Shown piece after piece: positions 32,909-38,665 of a DNA stretch of 64,000 nt. Where the stretch lies: contig SFOB01000002.1 in assembly GCA_004554075.1 (NCBI GenBank), positions 33,642 through 97,641 of the forward strand, read 5' to 3'. A program made the position numbers and the translations under genes. The notes beneath the pieces are model-generated. The model ran no database searches. It saw nothing but the letters and a program-made list of their open reading frames with translations, and was not told the DNA's origin. This DNA is from Treponema sp. (GTDB lineage Bacteria > Spirochaetota > Spirochaetia > Treponematales > Treponemataceae). The first letter of the stretch is position 1. The number at the start of each line of letters is the position of its first letter.

Positions 32909-33691
32909 TTAGATTATTAAGCCTAACATATACTTGGCATAATTAACGGCTTGTGATTTATCATACTGAGCTGGTTCTCCGCTTTCATATTCGGCAAGAG
33001 CTGCTTCTACAATTCCTTGATATTCTGCAGGAATATTTTCCAGAGCCCATTGGCCGCCTTCGAGTTTTGAAAGCACAAGTCCATCCTTTTTAAAGGCGAG
33101 TACTCGGGCAAGATTCAAAACAAGATAATTTGTGTTTTCAGTGATTTCAGATTCAGCGTTTTCAACATCAGCACGAATTGAATCAAAATAATTTTCAGCA
33201 GGAACTTCCCCAAAGAAATCTTCAATCGGCATACCAAAAAGACATCGGCCACGGGCACGAGTTATTGTGATATGAGCGGCCAAGTCCTCATCGGTTCCTT
33301 TCATCTTCTGAACATAATCATCCGGATTATCCTTGTACCATTTCAAATGCATTGCAGAAAAATGAAGATCAAAAGGAGTTGGATAAACAAATGGTTTACA
33401 GTTTTTATGCAGGAGAACACTCATTTCAACTCCGGCATGACTGGAACCTGATAATTTGGCAAACTCTTCATGCAGCGCTACTACCCTATCCATAAAGTGA
33501 AGTTTAGTTGAATCATCGAGAACTTCTTTTACACCAACAAGCAGATCTAAATCGCTGGATTTAGGATTAAAACATCCCATTGCCACCGAACCATGAAGAT
33601 ACACACCAAGCAGGTTTTCGCCAATAGTCTCGCGAGCTGCTTCGACAAAACGAGTCAAAATGTTTTCAGAGATTTGTAATGTACTTTTCAT
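32909..33691 (-). CDS. ANT-type nucleotidyltransferase with DUF4111 domain
   Basis: 260 aa. The nucleotidyltransferase core GVYLHGSVAMGCFNPKSSDLDLLV carries GS...D-x-D metal ligands; residues 150-255 fit the DUF4111 helical domain of aminoglycoside adenylyltransferases (AadA/ANT(9)). Such enzymes adenylylate spectinomycin or streptomycin, but divergent homologues may act on other hydroxylated molecules. Its ATG overlaps the stop of the ATC-hydrolase gene (TAATG). Confidence 0.87.
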   Translation of the reverse strand: MKSTLQISENILTRFVEAARETIGENLLGVYLHGSVAMGCFNPKSSDLDLLVGVKEVLDDSTKLHFMDRVVALHEEFAKLSGSSHAGVEMSVLLHKNCKPFVYPTPFDLHFSAMHLKWYKDNPDDYVQKMKGTDEDLAAHITITRARGRCLFGMPIEDFFGEVPAENYFDSIRADVENAESEITENTNYLVLNLARVLAFKKDGLVLSKLEGGQWALENIPAEYQGIVEAALAEYESGEPAQYDKSQAVNYAKYMLGLII

Positions 33692-34329
33692 TATTGTACC
33701 AGTTCCATCTTAAAATCGCAGAGCTCGTCGCCAGCTCCGATTGTCTTTGTTCTTGTAAACTTAAGTCCGGGCAGATTTCCGTAAGAATGAACATCGTTTT
33801 CACAGAAGAGAATATTCAGTTCTGGACAACCGGCCTCTGTAAGATATTTGTGGTAAGGGCACTGAGTAATATCCATGCGGAAAGAGCCCTTCTCTTTAGG
33901 ATAAAAAACATTCTTAAAGCCCGCTGTTTCGCCGAACGATTTGCGGCTTATTGAATCCCACATATTGAGAAAGAATATTTTAAAACCTGGGATATGACAC
34001 CACTTTGCAAGCGTTTTTCCAAATTTGTCTGATTTTTCTGCCATGACTTTTTTCATAATCTCGTATGCAGCATCTTTATCAATTTCTTTCATTGAAAGAT
34101 AAATCGCAGCGGCCGGGAAGATAAAATTGTCTGTATGTGCGCTCACACCTTTGGGCAAATCTGTATGCCCGGCATACATGTCGAACAGGCGCTTCTCTGC
34201 ATCTGCCCAGATTTTTTCAATATCAGAAGAAGAAAATCTTTTTGCCATCTCGGCCTTAAAAGACTCTTTGCTTTTCAGTACTTTGCAAGTTTTTTTGTTC
34301 AGCTCATTTTTCTGATTTTCAGTAAGCAT
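33691..34329 (-). CDS. L-2-amino-thiazoline-4-carboxylic acid hydrolase family protein
   Basis: 212 aa from the ATG at 34329 (GGAG 7 bases upstream). Matches the ATC-hydrolase family in size and in MDITQCPYHKYLTEAGCPELNILFCENDVHSYG, where Cys, His and Asp are conserved. Founding members convert ATC toward L-cysteine; most relatives are uncharacterised. First gene of a two-gene operon behind a clear promoter and operator. Confidence 0.8.
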   Translation of the reverse strand: MLTENQKNELNKKTCKVLKSKESFKAEMAKRFSSSDIEKIWADAEKRLFDMYAGHTDLPKGVSAHTDNFIFPAAAIYLSMKEIDKDAAYEIMKKVMAEKSDKFGKTLAKWCHIPGFKIFFLNMWDSISRKSFGETAGFKNVFYPKEKGSFRMDITQCPYHKYLTEAGCPELNILFCENDVHSYGNLPGLKFTRTKTIGAGDELCDFKMELVQ

Positions 34330-34348
34330 TGATATTCTCCGCATTAAC

Positions 34349-34393
34349 GTTAGTAGATACTAACATAATCGCACTAATGCGGAGATTTTTCAA
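34349..34393 (-). promoter_or_regulatory. Promoter with palindromic operator for ATC-hydrolase operon
   Basis: On the minus strand TTGAAA (34388-34393) and GATTAT (34365-34370) are 17 bases apart. GTTAGTAGATACTAAC, a perfect 7-2-7 palindrome, occupies 34349-34364 directly after the -10, over the expected transcription start. A further 11-base inverted repeat, TCTCCGCATTA/TAATGCGGAGA, encloses all this (34336-34346 and 34375-34385) and includes the Shine-Dalgarno GGAG. Typical of a repressor site. Confidence 0.6.
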
Positions 34394-34408
34394 TATATTA
34401 CGGATAAA

Positions 34409-35041
34409 TTAAATGGCTGCTTTTTGAAACGCTTTGATTGCACCAAGTGAATGGATTCTCACTACTCTGTTAGTGTCGATTTCTGAGATTTTTGTTAGAA
34501 GCTCGATATATGGTTTTACGAGTTCTGGCTGGCGTTTTCCGACAACACGGAATATTTCCGGAGACTCCATGCGAACTTTGTCATCTGGATCATTGAGAAG
34601 TTTCGCAAAAATTTCCATATAACCGTCGTAAATATCCGGAGTGTTTGTTGCGATATTTTCAGATGCCCAGATAAAGTTTAGTCTGACATTTGACGCCTCG
34701 TCTTTTGCAAAAGAAAATAAATCCTTCCAATACGATTTGATCAAGCTGAAGTCTGCACGGCCGATTCTTCCAAGTGCGTTGAGTGCACGTTCTCGAAATA
34801 ATGGATCTACACTTTTCAGAAAATCAGAAATGGCCGGCACCCACTCCTTTATTTTATCCGGATACTGTAACCCCATTTCACCAAGCATCCACAAGGCCTT
34901 TGCCTGGATTTTGGAAGATTCAGATTTAAGCAAGCCTGCGACATCAGAAATGCTGCTCTCCCACTCATCTTTGTTCTTTGTAAGATTCCCGAGTTTTTTA
35001 TACAAATCAGCTTCAGAAATTTCTTCGTTTTTATATTTCAT
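34409..35041 (-). CDS. HEAT-repeat protein
   Basis: 210 aa built of paired helices in about five HEAT units (SKIQAKALWMLGEMGLQYPDK; DPLFRERALNALGRIGRADFS; SNVRLNFIWASENIATNTPD; DKVRMESPEIFRVVGKRQPE; VVRIHSLGAIKAFQKAAI). HEAT proteins bind other proteins or, as in AlkD, DNA. No AlkD catalytic residues are evident. Last gene of the CPBP-padR operon. Confidence 0.75.
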   Translation of the reverse strand: MKYKNEEISEADLYKKLGNLTKNKDEWESSISDVAGLLKSESSKIQAKALWMLGEMGLQYPDKIKEWVPAISDFLKSVDPLFRERALNALGRIGRADFSLIKSYWKDLFSFAKDEASNVRLNFIWASENIATNTPDIYDGYMEIFAKLLNDPDDKVRMESPEIFRVVGKRQPELVKPYIELLTKISEIDTNRVVRIHSLGAIKAFQKAAI

Positions 35042-35054
35042 AATTAATCACCGT

Positions 35055-35522
35055 TTAATAAACCTTAATTTCGTTATCATGTTTGAAAGACTCTTCCAAC
35101 AGAGGACCATAGGCTCCCATGGTAAATGCTATATCGCTGCTTCTTATTGAGAGCAGCTTCATATTTTTTTTAAGTTTCAGATATTGCATTGTATCGTCGC
35201 TAAGAGAAATCTTTCCTTCATTGTTGATTTTTACCCAGGTGTAACCTCGTCCTTTATACTTTATAAACGCCCCCTCTTTAGAATCGAAATCTCTTAATTG
35301 GGGATTATCATTGAGTATGTGTCCAAGTTTCGAGGAAGCAAGCAGTCCTTTTCTTGTAACACAAAAGCCACCCGTTATCTTGCTGCCGGTTACAAGATAT
35401 ATTTTACCTTCAGACGCAATATCATATTCCCGTATTGCCTGCTCAGGAAATTGAATTGTGCCACCATCTCTTATAAGCGATTTTCCAAATATGAATTTTC
35501 CGCGTTTTCTCATTTGAGGCAT
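35055..35522 (-). CDS. AbrB-like fold protein, putative
   Basis: 155 aa. Two stretches resemble swapped-hairpin AbrB half-sites: GGTIQFPEQAIREYDIASEGKIYLV near the N-terminus and EGKISLSDDTMQYLKLKKNMKLLSI near the C-terminus. AbrB-type proteins bind DNA as dimers. The match is by eye and weak. AAGGAG precedes the ATG. Sits between padR and the HEAT gene in one operon. Confidence 0.5.
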   Translation of the reverse strand: MPQMRKRGKFIFGKSLIRDGGTIQFPEQAIREYDIASEGKIYLVTGSKITGGFCVTRKGLLASSKLGHILNDNPQLRDFDSKEGAFIKYKGRGYTWVKINNEGKISLSDDTMQYLKLKKNMKLLSIRSSDIAFTMGAYGPLLEESFKHDNEIKVY

Positions 35523-35542
35523 GAGTCTCTCCTTGTTTGCGT

Positions 35543-36043
35543 CTATAACTTCTTCAATGTTTCTTTTTCCATCTGAACTATCTGAATCATTCTATCGATT
35601 GCGCAGATATCAATATATGGAACTTTTGCTGCGAGCATTTTGTCGCGATTTTCGATTGTTCCTTTTTCGTATTCATCAAGAAGAGCAGATCTCTTTTTCT
35701 TTTCTTCTTCCAGTTCTTCTTTCGAAAGGATTCCAGAATACATAACCGCAAGACAAAACCATACTGAGTCATAATCAAGGCGCTCAAAAAGTTCGCAGAT
35801 TGTCGATTTTAATTCAGAGCGGCCCGCTTCTGTTATGCGGTAGACGGCTTTGTTATCTGCCCTACCCGTGTCTTCAATATAGCCCTTTTTTTCCAGTCGC
35901 AGACAGGATTCATATAGTGTTGTTGCGCCAATCGGATGCCAGTACTGCATATTCATATTATCAATCATCTTAAGCATGTCGTAAGCATTCATTTCGCCCT
36001 GCAAAAGCATTCCGGTAATTACGATTGAGGTTTTAGACAGCAT
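35543..36043 (-). CDS. PadR-family transcriptional regulator
   Basis: 166 aa. Winged HTH at residues 1-80 (GMLLQGEMNAYDMLKMIDN ... TTLYESCLRLEKKGYIED), with the conserved Tyr of PadR; a helical C-terminal arm for dimerisation follows (EELEEEKKKRSALLDEY). Overlaps the CPBP-like gene by 11 bases. Probably represses its own operon by binding the palindrome at 36803-36820. Confidence 0.9.
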   Translation of the reverse strand: MLSKTSIVITGMLLQGEMNAYDMLKMIDNMNMQYWHPIGATTLYESCLRLEKKGYIEDTGRADNKAVYRITEAGRSELKSTICELFERLDYDSVWFCLAVMYSGILSKEELEEEKKKRSALLDEYEKGTIENRDKMLAAKVPYIDICAIDRMIQIVQMEKETLKKL

Positions 36044-36770
36044 TGTTCTTTCTCCTTTTGATTATGAAAATCCAGATTGCAGACAAAGCCAGAATCACAA
36101 GCGCAATAATAAAGGATTCGAGATTTTTGATTTCGTCACCCGCTTCTGAAGAAACAATAACATCCCATAGAGCGCCAACGCCCCAGAAGAATGGAAATAT
36201 AATTAATAGATTTTGTGTGATGTAATAAACCGAGCAATACATGAGTCCAACAAGGAAGAGATGTAAAAACTCCGGTTGAAAGCCCGCATGATGGAAAGAA
36301 TAAAAGGCGCTGGTCAAAAGAATTGCAGGAATAATTCCAAAAGCCTTTTCAAAACTTGCACGTAGATATCCATAAATAAAGGTCATCTCAAAAATACCTG
36401 CTACCAGAATATAAGTAGCCGCATAAAGATTTTTGACTTCAAGGATTCCTTCCGGCTTTTCACCTTTCAGAAACATTGCAAGAAGTGCTACTCCAAGAAT
36501 AAGATCCAGTACGAGACTTAAGACATTTTTTCGGCCTGTGAAACCAATGGCTTTAACACCCTCTTCTTTTTGTCTGATATAGAACGAAACAAAAACAATC
36601 CCCAGACCGAAAATCATCAGCAGATCGCGGAGTATAAAAGACATTGCTTTATCAAAAAATGAATCACCGCCAAAAAGGAGCATTATCAAACTGAGAAAAA
36701 TCATTCCTGCTCCAGCATAAAATGCTACAGCGGTATCTTTTGTGAAATTGAATCTGAAAAGTTTATTCAT
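36033..36770 (-). CDS. CPBP-type membrane protease-like protein
   Basis: 245 aa with 7-8 helices, from the ATG at 36770 (GGAGG 5 bases upstream). It has the layout of CAAX-processing/bacteriocin-processing proteins: AGIFEMTFIYGYLRA in place of motif 1 (EExxxR; only one Glu remains), AFYSFHHAG for motif 2 and FLHLFLVGLMY for motif 3. The altered motif 1 leaves activity in doubt. First gene of the operon with padR. Confidence 0.65.
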   Translation of the reverse strand: MNKLFRFNFTKDTAVAFYAGAGMIFLSLIMLLFGGDSFFDKAMSFILRDLLMIFGLGIVFVSFYIRQKEEGVKAIGFTGRKNVLSLVLDLILGVALLAMFLKGEKPEGILEVKNLYAATYILVAGIFEMTFIYGYLRASFEKAFGIIPAILLTSAFYSFHHAGFQPEFLHLFLVGLMYCSVYYITQNLLIIFPFFWGVGALWDVIVSSEAGDEIKNLESFIIALVILALSAIWIFIIKRRKNNAV

Positions 36771-36798
36771 AATCGCCTCCATCAAGTCTATCGAGGCG

Positions 36799-36827
36799 AA
36801 TTTACTACGTATACGTAGTATTGTCAA
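36799..36827 (-). promoter_or_regulatory. Promoter with 18-bp palindrome, padR operon
   Basis: TTGACA (36822-36827) and TAAATT (36799-36804) on the minus strand are 17 bases apart, and the perfect palindrome TACTACGTATACGTAGTA fills the spacer at 36803-36820. Any protein bound there would block RNA polymerase. The PadR gene encoded in the same operon is the obvious candidate. Confidence 0.7.
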
Positions 36828-36871
36828 GAGAGAAAATCAATTCTGCTATCTTTGCTCTTCAAATCCTCAGA

Positions 36872-37081
36872 TTATTCAAAATAAAAGATGTCTTCGAACT
36901 TTTTATCCAGGGCGACACAGAGAATCAGAGCGAGTTTGGCGGTTGGACAGAATTGCAGGGTTTCTATGGAGCTTATTGTGTTTCTGGAAACTCCGACCAT
37001 TTGCGCGAGGTCTGACTGTGAGAGCTTTTTTTCTGTGCGGATTTCTTTTAAGCGGTTTTTAAGGACTAGGTTTTCGTTCAT
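36872..37081 (-). CDS. XRE-family helix-turn-helix regulator
   Basis: 69 aa, all HTH: LKNRLKEIRTEKKLSQSDLAQMVGVSRNTISSIETLQF then LALILCVALDKKFEDIF. Such short Cro-like proteins pair with DUF6442-type membrane proteins. GGAG lies upstream in the partner's last codons, and the stop TGA and start ATG share a base, so translation is coupled. Confidence 0.9.
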   Translation of the reverse strand: MNENLVLKNRLKEIRTEKKLSQSDLAQMVGVSRNTISSIETLQFCPTAKLALILCVALDKKFEDIFYFE

Positions 37082-37407
37082 CACATTACTCCACACAACT
37101 GAAGAATAAAAAGCACAAGCAGGGCTGCGAAAATCAAAAGATAACCGAGAGCAACAAAGAGTTCGTGAAGCTTTTTAAGCTTGATAAACTTCACAAAAAA
37201 TGCCACACAGCACATTCCAAAGAAAACAATCCAGCACTCCATTTTTACCTGTCTTGTGAAAATCCAGTTTAAGATCGAAACTAAAAGGCACAATCCGAAA
37301 GATGAAAAATACGCAACTCTTGCTGCAGTCTTCTGCACTTCCAGATCTTCAATATCTTTTCCCGCATTATCGCTGCGGCTTTTTTCCAAAATCTCTTCCT
37401 TAGTCAT
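37081..37407 (-). CDS. DUF6442-like membrane protein
   Basis: 108 aa. An N-terminal amphipathic segment (MTKEEILEKSRSDNAGKDIEDLEVQ) matches DUF6442, followed by three helices to the end. It is commonly next to an XRE regulator, as here; function unknown. It follows the membrane ferredoxin gene by 3 bases. Confidence 0.8.
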   Translation of the reverse strand: MTKEEILEKSRSDNAGKDIEDLEVQKTAARVAYFSSFGLCLLVSILNWIFTRQVKMECWIVFFGMCCVAFFVKFIKLKKLHELFVALGYLLIFAALLVLFILQLCGVM

Positions 37408-37410
37408 CGT

Positions 37411-38142
37411 TTACCTCTTATTTGTAATATTATACTTCAGGACTTCTTTCGGGCAAGTCTTTACACACTCGCCACACAAAATACATTCAGCTGATTTAAT
37501 CTCACCCTTCTGCAGAAGCTCCGTTACATTCAGGCTCATAGGACAAACCTTTTCGCACTTCTTACAACTGATGCAGTTCTCTTTTTTCGATTTGATTTTC
37601 AGCTGTGGCAGATGAAGAAGTCTTCCAACCTTATAACCAAAAATCATAAAAGGAGCCATCCAGCAGATGTAGTGGCAGTTTGCCCTCTTTCCGTGAATCA
37701 GGGCCGGAATCAAAAACAGGATCACAATTCCGTAATAAATCACATAACTATAAATATTAGAAATTGAAATACCGTGCTCAGTCATAAAGAATGGCTGAAT
37801 CGTATAATCACCTTGTCCAAAAACGTGACAGACAATTATTCCGCTGATCCACACAATCCAGATTCCATATTTGATGTAATTGCGCAAGCCCTGTTTTGGA
37901 GCCTTATCAGAAAACTGGGCAAAGCATTCGCACATGCCGCCTGTAGGACAGAAAAATCCACACCAGAGACGACCGAAGAATATGCCCAGAATGAACATCA
38001 GAGAAAAGACGATAAAACTTCCATTGATGACATGCTGCAATGCGCCCATGATAATCAGGTATGGAGAAAAATAATAAATCGTAATCGGAAAAAGCAGCAT
38101 GCTGATGATTAGCGTAAATCTGCGGATTTTTTGTAAAGTCAT
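37411..38142 (-). CDS. Membrane 4Fe-4S ferredoxin, NapH/CcoG-like
   Basis: 243 aa from the ATG at 38142, with GGGAG 4 bases upstream. Five helices, with Cys motif GRLWCGFFCPTG between helices 2 and 3 (NapH signature) and a C-terminal double cluster: CISCKKCEKVCPM and CILCGECVKTCP. Likely passes electrons across the inner membrane. It is divergent from csoR; a copper link (as for CcoG, which reduces Cu) is possible but is inference. Confidence 0.85.
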   Translation of the reverse strand: MTLQKIRRFTLIISMLLFPITIYYFSPYLIIMGALQHVINGSFIVFSLMFILGIFFGRLWCGFFCPTGGMCECFAQFSDKAPKQGLRNYIKYGIWIVWISGIIVCHVFGQGDYTIQPFFMTEHGISISNIYSYVIYYGIVILFLIPALIHGKRANCHYICWMAPFMIFGYKVGRLLHLPQLKIKSKKENCISCKKCEKVCPMSLNVTELLQKGEIKSAECILCGECVKTCPKEVLKYNITNKR

Positions 38143-38155
38143 AAATCTCCCTATG

Positions 38156-38229
38156 CCAAGTAAACTTGGTATATTTTGAATTATAGACATGCAAAGTAAA
38201 CTTGTCAAGTATTGCACAGTATACTTGGC
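38156..38229 (-). promoter_or_regulatory. Consensus promoter with three CAAGTxTACTTG-type sites
   Basis: On the minus strand TTGACA (38203-38208), 17 bases, then TATAAT (38180-38185): a perfect promoter for the membrane ferredoxin. CCAAGTTTACTTGG (38156-38169) lies just past the start site, ACAAGTTTACTTTG (38192-38205) in the spacer, and CCAAGTATACTGTG (38216-38229) upstream. The three related dyads imply tight regulation by an unidentified dimeric regulator. Confidence 0.7.
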
Positions 38230-38273
38230 GTCTATTCAGACCGTAAAATAACAAAACTTTAAATGCCCATCCC

Positions 38274-38332
38274 TTGACAAATACCCCCATAGGGTATATT
38301 TTGTTAGTGTAAAACATACCCCTAGAGGGTAT
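38274..38332 (+). promoter_or_regulatory. csoR-copA promoter with two CsoR boxes
   Basis: TTGACA (38274-38279), 17 bases, TATTTT (38297-38302). The spacer is filled by ATACCCCCATAGGGTAT (38281-38297) and a second box ATACCCCTAGAGGGTAT lies at 38316-38332, 16 bases before the ATG. Both fit the CsoR consensus of C/G-tracts framed by TA. CsoR should repress until Cu(I) binds. Confidence 0.88.
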
Positions 38333-38347
38333 ACTAAGGAGATTGTC

Positions 38348-38653
38348 ATGGAAGGAACTTGTCCACACTGTTCTGGAAAACATAAAGAGCGCGATGACGC
38401 AGAAAGAAAAGATTTGATGAACCGCCTTAAAAGAATTGAAGGTCAGGTTCGTGGTGTTGAAGGAATGCTCGAAAGCGACGCTTATTGTACTGATATCCTG
38501 ATTCAGGTGTCTGCAATTTCGAGTGCCCTCAAGAGTTTCAACAAGGTTCTGCTCGCAAATCATATGAAGACCTGTGTAGCAGAGGGAATCCGAAAAGGTG
38601 ATGACAGCGTTATTGATGAGTTTGTAGTGACTTTGCAGAAGCTGATGAAATAA
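38348..38653 (+). CDS. csoR: Copper-sensing repressor CsoR
   Basis: 101 aa, all-helical CsoR/RcnR fold. Cu(I) ligands are in order: Cys in SDAYCTDIL (about residue 47), His and Cys in LLANHMKTCV (about 72 and 76), the Cys-His-Cys triad of copper-type members. An extra N-terminal CPHC (residues 5-8) is present. It releases DNA on binding Cu(I). First gene of the operon with copA, 12 bases apart. Confidence 0.93.
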   Translation: MEGTCPHCSGKHKERDDAERKDLMNRLKRIEGQVRGVEGMLESDAYCTDILIQVSAISSALKSFNKVLLANHMKTCVAEGIRKGDDSVIDEFVVTLQKLMK

Positions 38654-38665
38654 AAAGAGGCAATT

